Assembly: GCA_036264355.1 (NCBI GenBank)
Contig: DATARD010000394.1
Span: forward strand, 1 to 64,000
DNA: 64,000 nt
From: UBA5704 sp036264355
GTDB lineage: Bacteria > Acidobacteriota > Thermoanaerobaculia > Multivoradales > UBA5704
Direction of reading: 5' to 3'
Shown: positions 40,081 to 49,259 of the stretch, in pieces
How positions within the stretch are numbered: position 1 is the first letter of the stretch
Layout of the letters: every line of letters starts with the position of its first letter
Translations under genes and position numbers: made by a program
Notes under the pieces: generated by a model
The model's input: the letters and a program-made list of their open reading frames with translations, nothing else
Databases searched by the model: none
Told to the model about the DNA's origin: nothing

Positions 40081-41082
40081 TCAGGGGCGCACGGCCCCTG
40101 GGGCCGCGGCCGCCGCGGCGCGCGCTTCGCGCTCGCTCTTCTCCCGGTCGCGCCGGTCGTAGGCCGTGACGATCTTCTGCACCAGCGCGTGGCGCACCAC
40201 GTCCGACTGGTCGAAGTAGAAGAAGCGGATGCCTTCGACGTCGGCGAGCACCTCCTGGGCCTCGCGCAGGCCGGACATCTTGCCTTGCGGCAGGTCGACC
40301 TGGGTGACGTCGCCGTTGATCACCGCCTTGGAGTTGTAGCCGATGCGGGTGAGCACCATCTTCATCTGCTCGGTGGTGGTGTTCTGCGCTTCGTCGACGA
40401 TGATGAAGCTGTCGTTCAAGGTCCGTCCGCGCATGAAGGCGATCGGCGCCACCTCGATGATGCCGCGCTCCAGCATCCGCCCCACCTTCTCGAAGCCGAT
40501 GATGTCGTGCAGCGCGTCGTGGAGCGGGCGCAGATACGGATTGACCTTCTCCGCCAGGTCGCCGGGGAGGAAGCCCAGCTTCTCTCCCGCCTCGACCGCC
40601 GGCCGGGCGAGGATGATCCGCCGTACCCGTTTCTCCACCAGGGCGGCGGCGGCCATCGCCACCGCCAGGTAGGTCTTGCCGGTGCCGGCCGGACCGATGG
40701 AGATGACGATGTCATAGTCGATCATCGACTGGATGTAGAGCTGCTGCTTGAAGCTGCGCGGCGCCACCATGCGGCGCACGGCGGCCATCATCCCTTCCGG
40801 AAAGAAGAAATCGGTCAGGGAGGTGTCGGGCGCCTCGGCGGCCACCCGGATGGCCGTCTGCACGTCGCCGGGGCGGAAGCGGTAGCCCCGCTCGGTGACC
40901 GCGGTGAGCTCGGCGAGCAGGCGTTCCACCGCCTGCACGCGCTCCGGCTCGCCCTGGATGTGCAACTCGTTGCCGCGCGCGGTCAGGCTCACGTCGAACG
41001 TACGCTCGATCCGTCGCAGATTCTCGTCATGGGTTCCGAAGAGAGTGTCGAGACCCTCTTCGGCGAGGGTGACTTGAGTCAT
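40081..41082 (-). CDS. phoH: PhoH family ATPase
   Basis: The 333-aa protein has an N-terminal KH-like region (FDVSLTARGNELHIQGEPE), Walker A GPAGTGKT, FMRGRTLNDSFIIVDEAQNTT (Walker B) and NGDVTQVDLP. PhoH-like proteins are RNA-associated ATPases. First gene of the operon ending in era. Confidence 0.93.
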   Translation of the reverse strand: MTQVTLAEEGLDTLFGTHDENLRRIERTFDVSLTARGNELHIQGEPERVQAVERLLAELTAVTERGYRFRPGDVQTAIRVAAEAPDTSLTDFFFPEGMMAAVRRMVAPRSFKQQLYIQSMIDYDIVISIGPAGTGKTYLAVAMAAAALVEKRVRRIILARPAVEAGEKLGFLPGDLAEKVNPYLRPLHDALHDIIGFEKVGRMLERGIIEVAPIAFMRGRTLNDSFIIVDEAQNTTTEQMKMVLTRIGYNSKAVINGDVTQVDLPQGKMSGLREAQEVLADVEGIRFFYFDQSDVVRHALVQKIVTAYDRRDREKSEREARAAAAAAPGAVRP

Positions 41083-41119
41083 CGTGTCAGCGCTTTTTCA
41101 AGGGGAAGGTTTCCGGTCA

Positions 41120-41141
41120 GGAGCGGCCTATGGGCCGCTCC
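41120..41141 (-). terminator. GC hairpin between the dehydrogenase and phoH
   Basis: GGAGCGGCC/GGCCGCTCC, 4-nt loop. It lies after the minus-strand stop at 41172 and before the phoH start at 41082. No U-tract; possible terminator or mRNA end structure. Confidence 0.5.
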
Positions 41142-41171
41142 GTCCCTTTGAGTCTAGCAGACCCGCGGCCT

Positions 41172-42029
41172 CTACTTCTTGGCGTGCTCGTAGAAACCGC
41201 GGCCGCTCTTCTTGCCCAGGCGGCCGGCCTGCACCATCTGCTTGAGCAGCGGCGGCGGCGCGAAGCGCTTCTCGCGGTACTCCTCGAACATGATATTGGC
41301 GATGTAGTAGGTGGTGTCCAGGCCGACGAAGTCGAGCAGGGTGAAGGGTCCCATGGGGTAGCCGCAGCCGAGCTGCATCCCCTTGTCGATGTCCTCGACG
41401 CTGGCGACGCCCTCTTCGAGGGCGCGGATGGCGTCCAGGAGATAGGGGACGAGGAGGCGGTTGACCACGAAGCCCGAGTTGTCGCGGCAGGCGATCGGCT
41501 CCTTGCCGAACGAGCGCGCCAGCTCGAAGGCGGTGTCGTAGGTCGCGTCGGAGGTGAGCAGAGTGCGTACGACCTCGACCAGCTTCATCACCGGCACGGG
41601 GTTGAAGAAGTGCAGGCCGACGAACTGGTCGGGCCGGCGGGTGAACATGGCCATCTGGGTGATGGTGAGCGACGAGGTGTTGCTGGCGAAGATCGCCTCG
41701 GGCTTCACCACCTCGTCGAGGGCGGTGAAGGTCTTCTTCTTCTCGCTCAGGTCCTCGACGATGGCCTCGATCACCACGTCGCAGTCGGCGAGGGTGTCGA
41801 GGGTGACGGCGCCGGAGAGGCGGCCGAGGGCGGCGTCGCGCTCCGCGGCGTCGAGCTTGCCCTTCTCGACCGCCTTGCCCAGCGAGCCGTGGATCTTCTT
41901 CAGCCCCTGGTCGACGACCTCCTGGCTCACCTCGCGGACGACGGTTTCGTAGCCCGCCCGCGCCGCCACCTCGGCGATGCCCGACCCCATGAGGCCGCAG
42001 CCGAGGACTCCCACTTTACGAATCTTCAT
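41172..42029 (-). CDS. 3-hydroxyacyl-CoA (3-hydroxybutyryl-CoA) dehydrogenase
   Basis: The 285-aa start at 42029 has AGGAGAA. It oxidises 3-hydroxyacyl-CoA with NAD+. GCGLMGSGIAEVAARAG (NAD fold), ASNTSSLTITQMA, HFFNPVPVMKLVEV (active-site His) and FVVNRLLVPYLLDAI are diagnostic. Overlaps tsaE by 14 nt. Confidence 0.93.
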   Translation of the reverse strand: MKIRKVGVLGCGLMGSGIAEVAARAGYETVVREVSQEVVDQGLKKIHGSLGKAVEKGKLDAAERDAALGRLSGAVTLDTLADCDVVIEAIVEDLSEKKKTFTALDEVVKPEAIFASNTSSLTITQMAMFTRRPDQFVGLHFFNPVPVMKLVEVVRTLLTSDATYDTAFELARSFGKEPIACRDNSGFVVNRLLVPYLLDAIRALEEGVASVEDIDKGMQLGCGYPMGPFTLLDFVGLDTTYYIANIMFEEYREKRFAPPPLLKQMVQAGRLGKKSGRGFYEHAKK

Positions 42030-42459
42030 TGAATTCTCCTGTCTGTTCCATGATCTCCCGCCCTCCCTCCGGCCGCCGCGCCATGCGCAGAGCCGTGGCC
42101 CCGGGCACCGGGAACGGCAGCCGCTCCGCCCATTCCACCACTTTGACGCCCGGTCCCGCCAGTAGCTCTTCGAGGCCGAGGGCGCCGGTCTCTTCCGGAG
42201 CGAGCCGGTAGAGGTCGGCATGGACGAGCCGGCCGCTGTTCTCGCCGCTTCCCCGGTGCTCGCGGATCAGGCTGAAGGTCGGCGACTGCACCTCGTCCGG
42301 ATCAATCCCCAGCCCGGCCGCGACGCCCTGCGCCAGCACGGTCTTGCCCGCTCCGAGGTCGCCCGACAGGAGGAGGACGCCGTCCGGCGCCAGCTCACGG
42401 GCGAGGGCCGCGCCGAGAGCGCGGGTCTCCTCCTCGGAGTGGGTGATCCAGGATCTCAC
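42016..42459 (-). CDS. tsaE: tRNA t6A biosynthesis ATPase TsaE
   Basis: The 147-aa P-loop protein has GDLGAGKT, SPTFSLI and HADLYRL, and a late VEWAERL; all TsaE landmarks. It supports threonylcarbamoyladenosine formation by TsaBD, not seen in this window. Overlaps the upstream nnr gene by 4 nt. Confidence 0.93.
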   Translation of the reverse strand: MRSWITHSEEETRALGAALARELAPDGVLLLSGDLGAGKTVLAQGVAAGLGIDPDEVQSPTFSLIREHRGSGENSGRLVHADLYRLAPEETGALGLEELLAGPGVKVVEWAERLPFPVPGATALRMARRPEGGREIMEQTGEFNEDS

Positions 42460-44042
42460 GAAGCAGCCAATCCGGCGAGTCTCGAAAAGGCGGCCCCCAA
42501 CGACTCCACGAGGTCGCCGGCTGCCAGGGCGTTCTCACCCGTCTTCTGGACCGCGAGATCGCCGGCCAGTCCGTGCAGATAGACGGCGAGCAGCACCGCG
42601 TCGAGCACCTCCAGGCCGTACGCCTCGCGCTGCGCGATCAGGCCGGCGGCGAGGCCGGTGAGGACATCGCCGCTGCCGCCGGACGCCATGGCGGGATTGC
42701 CGGTGGGATTGACCCAGACGTCGGCGTCAGGGGCGCCGATGAGAGTGCGGCTCCCCTTGAGGACCACCACCGCGCCGGTCTCCTTCGCCGCCCGCCGCAC
42801 CGCGGCGAGGCGGTCGGCCTGCACGTCGGCGGTGGAGATCCCGAGGAGCCGGCCCAGCTCGCCGGGGTGCGGCGTCAGCACGGTGGGCGCCTTGCGTCCG
42901 CGCAGCTCTCCAGCCCGGCCGGCGAAGGCGTTGATGCCGTCGGCGTCGAGGACGAGCGGCGGCTCGGCGGCGAGGACCATGCGGCGGATGGCGGCCGCGG
43001 TCTCCGGCTCCTGGCCCAATCCCGGTCCCAGGGCGACGACCGTTTTCCCTTTCGCGGCGGCGAGCACCGCGCCGGCAGCCTCCGCGGCAAGCTGGCCGGA
43101 CGCGCCGGCCGGCAAGCCCAGGGTCATGGATTCCAGCGAGCCGAGATCGACGGGATTCAGGATCGGCTCCGGCACGGCGACGGTCACCAGGCCGGCTCCG
43201 GCACGGACCGCGGCGCGGGCGCCGAGGATCGCGGCGCCCGCCTTGCCGGGAGAGCCGGCGACCAGGAGGACATGTCCGAAGTCGCCTTTGTGCGCATCGT
43301 CCTCCCGCGCCGGCAGCCACCCCGCAAGCTCCTCTCCGACCAGCAGATGCAGCCGGCCGCCGGGCTCGGCGGCCTCCTCGATCAGCCGCGGCGGAATGCC
43401 CAGATCGGTGACCACCAACTCGCCCACCGCGGCGGCGGCCGGCACCAGCACATGCGCCACCTTCGGCGCGGCGAAGGTCACCGTCAGGTCCGCCCGTACG
43501 TGCGGCCCCATCAGCTCGGCCCGGCTGGCATCCAGGCCGCTCGGCAGATCGACCGCCACCACCGGCCGCTCCAGATCGTTGATCCCCTCGACGAGGGCTG
43601 CGAAAAGCCCGGACAGCGGCCGGGCCAGACCGGTGCCGAAGAGGGCATCAAGAAGAAGGTCGGACTCCGCCGCCTCGGCCAGCGCCGCCCGGGCGTCGTC
43701 CTCCGTCGCCAGCTCGGCGAGCGGAAGATCCATCTTGCGGCAGATGGCGAGCTGTGCCGCGGCGTCGCCGGAGAGCGCCTTGCCGCCGCTCGCCAGGAAG
43801 ATCTTCACCTCCCAGCCGCGGACCGACAGATGGCGCGCGATCGCGAGCCCGTCGCCGCCATTGTTCCCCGGCCCGCAGAACACCGCCGCCGACTCCGCCG
43901 CGCCGATCGCTCCGGCCGCCTCGCCGAGAGCGTCCACCACGCCGAGCGCGGCGTTCTCCATGAGGACAAGACTCGGAATCCCCAGCCCCTCGATGGCCGA
44001 GCGATCCACCTCACGCATCGCGTCCGCGGTCAGGATTCTCAT
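42456..44042 (-). CDS. nnr: Bifunctional NAD(P)H-hydrate repair enzyme
   Basis: The 528-aa fusion has an N-terminal epimerase (CGPGNNGGDGLAIARHL, DALFGTGL, VDLPSGLDA) and a C-terminal ADP/ATP-dependent dehydratase (HKGDFGHVLLVAGSPGKAGAA, TPHPGELGRLL, GNPAMASGGSGDVLTG). It repairs damaged NADHX/NADPHX. ATGA overlap with the Uma2 gene upstream. Confidence 0.95.
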   Translation of the reverse strand: MRILTADAMREVDRSAIEGLGIPSLVLMENAALGVVDALGEAAGAIGAAESAAVFCGPGNNGGDGLAIARHLSVRGWEVKIFLASGGKALSGDAAAQLAICRKMDLPLAELATEDDARAALAEAAESDLLLDALFGTGLARPLSGLFAALVEGINDLERPVVAVDLPSGLDASRAELMGPHVRADLTVTFAAPKVAHVLVPAAAAVGELVVTDLGIPPRLIEEAAEPGGRLHLLVGEELAGWLPAREDDAHKGDFGHVLLVAGSPGKAGAAILGARAAVRAGAGLVTVAVPEPILNPVDLGSLESMTLGLPAGASGQLAAEAAGAVLAAAKGKTVVALGPGLGQEPETAAAIRRMVLAAEPPLVLDADGINAFAGRAGELRGRKAPTVLTPHPGELGRLLGISTADVQADRLAAVRRAAKETGAVVVLKGSRTLIGAPDADVWVNPTGNPAMASGGSGDVLTGLAAGLIAQREAYGLEVLDAVLLAVYLHGLAGDLAVQKTGENALAAGDLVESLGAAFSRLAGLAAS

Positions 44043-44797
44043 CGTCCGGGAGGACGCCCTTCACCCCGCAAATGTGCCAGCTCCTCTTCCAGGGCCTGCC
44101 GCGCCGCAGCCTCCCGCTCAGCCCTCTCCTCGGCAGCCTGTGCTCTCTCCTCGGCCGCCCATGCTCTCTCCTCGGACGCCCGGCGAGCTCTTGCCTCGGC
44201 CTGCCGGGCTGCCTCGAGCTCGTCCGACCAGAGGAGGAGCTCACCCGTGGCGGCATCGATCAGACGCAGCCGTGTTCCTTCCCCGCGGAGCAACAACCCG
44301 GCGGTCTTGCTGGGCAACGAGCCGTCGGCAAGCCGCGGAATGGACGCGTAGCCATGCGCGGTGAGCTCAAATCCCTGAAGGCGCGGTTTCAGGGATTCGT
44401 TCAGGGGATCGAACAGGAAGTACTCCACGACCCCCATGGCCTGGTAGATCAACTTGTTCTGCCCCGTATCCTTCCCCTTCGTATCCTTCGAGGTCGCCTC
44501 AAGGACGAAGAACGGCACGTGGCCTCCTTCTTCCCAGACCTTATAAGTTCTGCGGTCCCACTTCGTCACTCCGCGAACAGCCAGCACGTCCGGTGCGATG
44601 CCGGGCTTGTCCTTCTCATAATAAAGGAGGAGATTGCTCCCCACCCACATGTCCGGCGCCTCCTCGTACCAGCGCACGAGGACCTGGGTCGTGTCGACCA
44701 TCACCTTCCAGTGAACGGTGGTTTCCGCCATCGGCTGGCCGTCGGATTCCGGATAGTCGTATTCGTGCTGGAGGGGCATTGCGCCCATATGTGCCAT
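44039..44797 (-). CDS. Uma2 family (DUF820) restriction-endonuclease-like protein
   Basis: The 252-aa start at 44797 has GGAG at a good distance. The PD-(D/E)xK-like core of Uma2 is visible: GSNLLLYY, IAPDVLAVRG (Asp), FFVLEATSKDTKGKDTGQNK (Glu-x-x-Ser), LIYQAMGVVEYFLFDP. The last 60 residues form a long Ala/Glu/Arg coiled coil built of repeated RAxxAEER units. Uma2 genes are widespread in multicellular-type bacteria and mobile; the role is unknown. Confidence 0.85.
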   Translation of the reverse strand: MAHMGAMPLQHEYDYPESDGQPMAETTVHWKVMVDTTQVLVRWYEEAPDMWVGSNLLLYYEKDKPGIAPDVLAVRGVTKWDRRTYKVWEEGGHVPFFVLEATSKDTKGKDTGQNKLIYQAMGVVEYFLFDPLNESLKPRLQGFELTAHGYASIPRLADGSLPSKTAGLLLRGEGTRLRLIDAATGELLLWSDELEAARQAEARARRASEERAWAAEERAQAAEERAEREAAARQALEEELAHLRGEGRPPGR

Positions 44798-44882
44798 CCT
44801 TTCTCCAACAGACTCCGGATCAAAGCACGAGAGTCCGTCGCGAAGCAACCCGTCCCGGGTATGGTAGCACCGGGAGGCGTCC

Positions 44883-45557
44883 TTACAGCCGGTTCAATTT
44901 TCCCCACGCCGCCAGCAGCGCCCGCGTCCGCGGACACCCCAGATCGCCGTCCGTCATCGCCGCCGCCAGGCGGCACAGATCGTCCGGCGTGTCGACGTCC
45001 GACGCCGTCGGCAGCAGCTCCAGGCGCAGACCCAGCTCGGCGATGCGCTCCAGGGTGGCCGGGAAGACGCGGTCGGTGCTCCAGGCGATGTCCTCGAACA
45101 GGCGCCGGGCCACGGCTTCGGCACGGAGCGCGATCAGATAGTAACCGCCGTCCTCGGCCGGACCGAGCACGACGTCGGCTCCTTCGTCCAGGAGATCGAA
45201 GGCGCGCTCCACCAGTGCGACCGGCAGCGTCGGGTGATCGCTCCCCAGAGCCGCCACCGTGGCGCCGCCCGCGGCTGCTTCCGACAGCGCGTTGTACAGC
45301 CGGTCCCCCAGGTCGTCGCCGCGCTGGCGAATCCCCGGGATCGGACCGTCCAGGACCTCATCGTCCGGATCGAGCGCCCAGGCCAGCGTCACCGCAAAGC
45401 GGCCGGCGTGCAAACGCTCCAGCAGATCGTCCAGGAACGCGGCGTGCAGCTCGGCGGCCTGGACCGGGGTAAGATCGCCGATCAGACGCGTCTTGACCCT
45501 TCCCGGCCGCGCCGGTTTGGTGAACAGGAGCAGGCGGCGGGCAGACAGGTCGGGCAC
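44883..45557 (-). CDS. TIGR04282/DUF2064 glycosyltransferase-like protein
   Basis: The GTG at 45557 is 8 nt after TAGAAT (minus strand). The 224-aa product has FTKPARPGRVKTRL at its N-terminus, LGSDHPTLP and GPAEDGGYYLIAL, the pattern of the transferase family associated with selenodomain/arsenosugar neighbourhoods. A nucleotidyl- or glycosyl-transferase fold is predicted; substrate unknown. Divergent from the SAM hydrolase gene with only 15 bp between starts. Confidence 0.82.
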   Translation of the reverse strand: MPDLSARRLLLFTKPARPGRVKTRLIGDLTPVQAAELHAAFLDDLLERLHAGRFAVTLAWALDPDDEVLDGPIPGIRQRGDDLGDRLYNALSEAAAGGATVAALGSDHPTLPVALVERAFDLLDEGADVVLGPAEDGGYYLIALRAEAVARRLFEDIAWSTDRVFPATLERIAELGLRLELLPTASDVDTPDDLCRLAAAMTDGDLGCPRTRALLAAWGKLNRL

Positions 45558-45572
45558 GGGCGGTGATTCTAC

Positions 45573-46418
45573 ATGCCTCTCCTCACTCTTCTCACCGACT
45601 TCGGGCTGGACGACTACTACGTCGCCGCGGTCAAGGGCACCGTGCTCCGCCTGGCTCCCCCCGTCCAGATCGACCAGATCGTCCAGATCGTCGACATCTC
45701 CCACCAGGTGCCTCCCGGGGACGTCGAGACGGCCGCCTTCCTGCTCGCCGCGGCCTTCCCCAGCTTCCCGGACGGCACCGTCCACCTCGCGGTGGTGGAC
45801 CCCGGCGTGGGCAGCAGCCGGCGCATCCTCGCGGCGCGAACGCGGGGAGGAAGCTGGCTGGTGGCTCCCGACAACGGACTGCTCACGTCTCTGCTGGCCC
45901 GCACGGAGTCGATCCGCGCGGTGGAGCGCAGTGAACTTTTTCTCGCCGGGCCGGGACATACATTTCATGGTCGCGACCGCTTTGCGCCGGTGGCCGCCTG
46001 GCTGCTGCGCGGCGGAGGCGGACAGGGCGAGGAGCTGGGACCGGAGATCGCTGATCCGGTCCGCCTCGCCATCGCGCCGCCGCGCCGTGAAGGGGAGAGC
46101 CTCGCCGGCCGGGTGGCGCACGTGGACCACTACGGCAACCTGGTCACCGACATCCCCTGGGACTGGTTGCCCGCGGATATCTGCCGCGCGTGCCGCGCCG
46201 AGGTGGAGTCTCACCGCACGGACAGACGTGTCACCAACTACGCGGAGATCCCGCCGGGAGAGGCGGCGATGCTTCCAGGATCGCTGGGAACGGTCGAGCT
46301 GTCCCTATGCGGCGCGGACCTTGCACATCGATGGCATGTGGGACGGGGAGCCGGGGTCCGGATCTACCTGGACGGGAGTCCGGACAGGGAACCTGGACAG
46401 GGTGTGACCGATCGGTGA
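45573..46418 (+). CDS. S-adenosyl-L-methionine hydrolase (hydroxide adenosyltransferase, DUF62)
   Basis: The 281-aa protein has TDFGLDDYYVAAVKG, VDISHQVPPGD, HLAVVDPGVGSSRR, APDNGLL and HVDHYGNLVTDI, the signature blocks of the family that splits SAM into adenosine and methionine with an activated water. Length is normal. Its stop (46416-46418) overlaps the -35 of the next gene. Confidence 0.92.
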   Translation: MPLLTLLTDFGLDDYYVAAVKGTVLRLAPPVQIDQIVQIVDISHQVPPGDVETAAFLLAAAFPSFPDGTVHLAVVDPGVGSSRRILAARTRGGSWLVAPDNGLLTSLLARTESIRAVERSELFLAGPGHTFHGRDRFAPVAAWLLRGGGGQGEELGPEIADPVRLAIAPPRREGESLAGRVAHVDHYGNLVTDIPWDWLPADICRACRAEVESHRTDRRVTNYAEIPPGEAAMLPGSLGTVELSLCGADLAHRWHVGRGAGVRIYLDGSPDREPGQGVTDR

Positions 46419-46443
46419 CACCCTGGACAAGTCGGGCTACAAT
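46415..46443 (+). promoter_or_regulatory. Sigma-70 promoter of the DUF4177 gene
   Basis: GTGACA (46415-46420), 17-nt spacer, TACAAT (46438-46443). Here a leader of about 50 nt with AAGGAG follows, unlike the leaderless genes. Confidence 0.65.
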
Positions 46444-46500
46444 GAGCTTTCGTCTCGCGGCAGAAGCAGCCGGTTTGATCTTTGGAAGGAGCGTGTGGAC

Positions 46501-46695
46501 ATGAGCAAGTGGGAGTATAAGATCATCAATATCCGCAGCGAGAATTACCGCCTCGACCCCAACTCCGTCACGCAGTTGAACGCTCTGGGTGAAGATGGAT
46601 GGGAGCTCGTCTCCATCACTTCGGTCAACTTCAAGACCGGCGCGACCGACAACATCGCGATGGTCTTCAAGCGTCCGGCTACCCCTGCCGCCTGA
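46501..46695 (+). CDS. DUF4177 family small protein
   Basis: The ATG at 46501 has AAGGAG 9 nt upstream. The 64-aa product begins KWEYKIINI and has LNALGEDGWELVSIT, the DUF4177 signature. Function of the family is unknown. Confidence 0.85.
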   Translation: MSKWEYKIINIRSENYRLDPNSVTQLNALGEDGWELVSITSVNFKTGATDNIAMVFKRPATPAA

Positions 46696-46698
46696 ATT

Positions 46699-46929
46699 CT
46701 ATGCCTTGAGCTTCCGCCTGCGGCGCTCCTTGCGGCCGCGGCGGAGAGCCAGGGCGAGACCGCCCGCACCGGCGGCCAGGAGCATCAGCAGATACTTCTT
46801 CTTGGGCGCGAAGCCCACCTCGGTCTCGATGGCGGTACGGACCTCGGAGAGGCGGGCCTCCGCCTCTCTCCGGCTCTGCTCCAGGCGCAGCTCAGCCTCG
46901 CGCCGGGCGTCGTCCAATCGGCTGCTCAT
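46699..46929 (-). CDS. Small membrane protein with N-terminal coiled coil
   Basis: The 76-aa protein has a charged helix (about 1-38), one membrane segment (KYLLMLLAAGAGGLALAL, about 45-62) and a very basic tail (RRGRKERRRRKLKA). It overlaps the holin-like gene upstream by 4 nt, so the two are co-expressed and may interact. Confidence 0.7.
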   Translation of the reverse strand: MSSRLDDARREAELRLEQSRREAEARLSEVRTAIETEVGFAPKKKYLLMLLAAGAGGLALALRRGRKERRRRKLKA

Positions 46930-47378
46930 GGCAGGTCCTCCTCGTCATCATCCAAATTCGTCGCTCCGACCCTGGCCGGCGCCACGTCGAGAGCCGGCGT
47001 CTCCCGCAGCAGATTGTTCTGCAACCAGTCGATGTGCTCGTCGACATGCCGCCGCACGGTCTCGGCGGGGTTCTCGACCTTCTTCATCTGCCGCAGGCCG
47101 AGCCAGCCCAGGATCCCGCCGGCGGTGGCGAACAGCAGACCGACGATCAGCAGCGCGGCCCAGAGCTGGAGCCAGATGCACAACACGGCCACCAGCAGCG
47201 CGATGAGCAGGCCGGTCATCCAGAAGAAGATGACCAGCGCTCCACCCATCAACCCGAGAGCCACCGCCAGATGGCGGCCCGAGCGGGTCAGGTCCTCCTG
47301 AAGAGCGGCCAACTCGGCCCGAAGAACTGCGAAGAGCGACTCACCCAGCGAGCGAAACTTGTCAATCCAGCCGCCCAT
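46926..47378 (-). CDS. Phage holin superfamily III / DUF1469-like membrane protein
   Basis: The 150-aa protein has an amphipathic N-terminus (SLFAVLRAELAALQEDLTRSG), two membrane helices (about 38-65 and 70-95) and an acidic C-terminus. This layout is that of YqjE/DUF1469 proteins, often labelled phage holin family III, which are cellular membrane proteins paired with YqjD/YtxH-like partners. No other phage gene is nearby. Confidence 0.75.
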   Translation of the reverse strand: MGGWIDKFRSLGESLFAVLRAELAALQEDLTRSGRHLAVALGLMGGALVIFFWMTGLLIALLVAVLCIWLQLWAALLIVGLLFATAGGILGWLGLRQMKKVENPAETVRRHVDEHIDWLQNNLLRETPALDVAPARVGATNLDDDEEDLP

Positions 47379-47402
47379 CCCCTTCCTCCTTCCAACTGCT
47401 GA

Positions 47403-49154
47403 CTAGGAGCCGACGCGGACGATGGCCGATATGTACGAGTCCTGGGCGGCGAGATCGTCCCGCACCCCCACGGCCACCTTCTGCTCACCGCCGCGCATCA
47501 ACAGGCTCACCGTGTAGAGGTAATTCTTCTTCACCGCAACGTCGTGGTCCGCTTCCGGAATGCTGATCGGCAGCGGCACCTGCTGCACGTCCGAGGTGTT
47601 GCCGTCCGGATCGGACGCGGCGATGAAGAGGCGCACCCGCGCCTCGTACTTCCCTGCGCGCGGCACGAGCACCAGCTTGCCGATGGGCACTTTCACCTCG
47701 ACCGGCTGCAAGAACATGCCGTCGGGGCGCCGCTGCGGCGTCCCGAAGCTGACGTCCACTCCCATCGGGTTGTTGTCGATGGCGAACTTGAGCGCCGCCA
47801 ACGTGCCATCGCTCATCCGGGCCTCGACGTTCTTGTCGCGGTACCCCTCGCGATGGCGCACCTGGAGACCCTTGCGCTTCATCTTGACGTCGATCTTGTG
47901 GTACCGGCCGTCGCCGAAATGGGTCGGGGTGTAGCCCAGGGAGTAGAAAGTATTGAAATCCTGCGCGATCTTTTCGAGCTGCGGCGTCACCACGTTCGAG
48001 TTGAGGATCGCGATGCCGCCGGTCTTCTCGGCGATCATCTGGATGGAGCTCTGCAGGTTGGCGATCTGCACCGAATCGATGAACACGCCGGAGCCCGCCG
48101 ACTGGTTCTCGGCGGTCACCGAGGAGTAGACTCGCAGGCCGGCGGCGTCGATGGTGTAGAAGGTGACGCGGTTGGCGTTCGCCTGGGCGGTCAGCTCGGT
48201 GAGGCGCTTCGAGGTGTCCCACTGGAACTGCTCGGTCAAGCCGGTGCTCTGCTCGCCGTACTTGTTCTGCACGGCGTAGAAGACGTCCTGGCCGGCGATC
48301 ATCTGCAGACCGTCGCTGACGTAGAGGACCGCCTTGCGGCCGGGCAGGCCGGCGAGCGAGTCGGTGATGTTCTTCATCGCGTCGATGGTGAAGGAGAGGT
48401 CGTTGTACGTCGACTCCGCATAGGCGCGGGCGTAGCCCAGGGCCTCGCTGACGCTCCGCGAGTCCTCGATCTTCTGCAGCGCGTCCTTGCGGTCGGAGTC
48501 GCCGTGCACGCCCTGCGCCGAGATCTTCTCCATCTCCAGCATGTCGGTGGCGATCAGCGAAGGATCGCTGGTGAAGCCGTGGCGCACGTGCAACTCGCGA
48601 TCGAAGGAGACCAGCATCATCTCGTCGTCGCGGCCGAGCTTCTCGTTGAGGAAGGCGCGCACTTCGCGCATCACCCGGTTGCGGTCGAACGGCCGCAGGT
48701 TGAAGTTGTCGATGTACACCACCAGGCGCAACCGCTGGTCCTCGGGGGTCGGCGCGCGCTCCACCGGCGCGGCCGGCACGCCGGGAATCGCCGGCGGAAC
48801 CGACGTCGTGGCAAGCTGCGGCTCCACCGTCGTCGACTTGCCGTTCTCGACCGCGTAGAAGTTGGTGATCGCCACCGGCCGGCCGTCCTCGTACAGCTCG
48901 AAGTCGTTCTTGGTCAGGCCGTTGACCCGCTTGCCCTGCTTGTCGGTCACGTAGACGTCGACGTTGACGACGGAGACGTTGACCGTGTCGATGAAGAAGC
49001 CCGGCTCCTCGCCGGGCTTGGCGCCGGCCGCCGGCTTGGCGGCCGGAGCAGGCGCGGGCTTGGGAGCGGCCAGGCCGGGAACAGCCAAGAGGAACAGCAG
49101 ACCCGTTACGGCAAGCCCGCGCTGGGCCGCCGGATTTTTTTTCGATGACTTCAT
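47403..49154 (-). CDS. VWFA-related (TIGR03436-type) secreted protein, copy 1
   Basis: The 583-aa start has AGGAGAAGAG. Signal peptide about 1-29, Ala/Pro/Lys linker, then the family opening VSVVNVDVYVTDKQGKRVNGL and a VWA domain (about 130-350). The first metal-site segment reads VVYIDNFNLRPFD, so the DxSxS MIDAS is not conserved. The C-terminal part is beta-rich. These proteins are expanded in Acidobacteriota; function unknown, probably adhesion or protein binding outside the cytoplasm. Confidence 0.85.
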   Translation of the reverse strand: MKSSKKNPAAQRGLAVTGLLFLLAVPGLAAPKPAPAPAAKPAAGAKPGEEPGFFIDTVNVSVVNVDVYVTDKQGKRVNGLTKNDFELYEDGRPVAITNFYAVENGKSTTVEPQLATTSVPPAIPGVPAAPVERAPTPEDQRLRLVVYIDNFNLRPFDRNRVMREVRAFLNEKLGRDDEMMLVSFDRELHVRHGFTSDPSLIATDMLEMEKISAQGVHGDSDRKDALQKIEDSRSVSEALGYARAYAESTYNDLSFTIDAMKNITDSLAGLPGRKAVLYVSDGLQMIAGQDVFYAVQNKYGEQSTGLTEQFQWDTSKRLTELTAQANANRVTFYTIDAAGLRVYSSVTAENQSAGSGVFIDSVQIANLQSSIQMIAEKTGGIAILNSNVVTPQLEKIAQDFNTFYSLGYTPTHFGDGRYHKIDVKMKRKGLQVRHREGYRDKNVEARMSDGTLAALKFAIDNNPMGVDVSFGTPQRRPDGMFLQPVEVKVPIGKLVLVPRAGKYEARVRLFIAASDPDGNTSDVQQVPLPISIPEADHDVAVKKNYLYTVSLLMRGGEQKVAVGVRDDLAAQDSYISAIVRVGS

Positions 49155-49259
49155 AGAATGCTCTTCTCCTGATCTGCGTTTCCCACCCTCGTCCCCTTCA
49201 AGGCACGTGCCATCGCGGGGCCATCGCGGGAATTATACGGGGGACGCGAACGGGACGCC

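Noticed and set aside
37681..41151. Very long + strand open frame across the PgpH and PhoH genes
   Set aside because: It is antisense to two well-recognised genes; the open frame is a by-product of GC-rich third positions.
46926..47378. Prophage holin
   Set aside because: Only the family label suggests phage; no lysin, tail, terminase or integrase is near, and the DUF1469-like layout is cellular.
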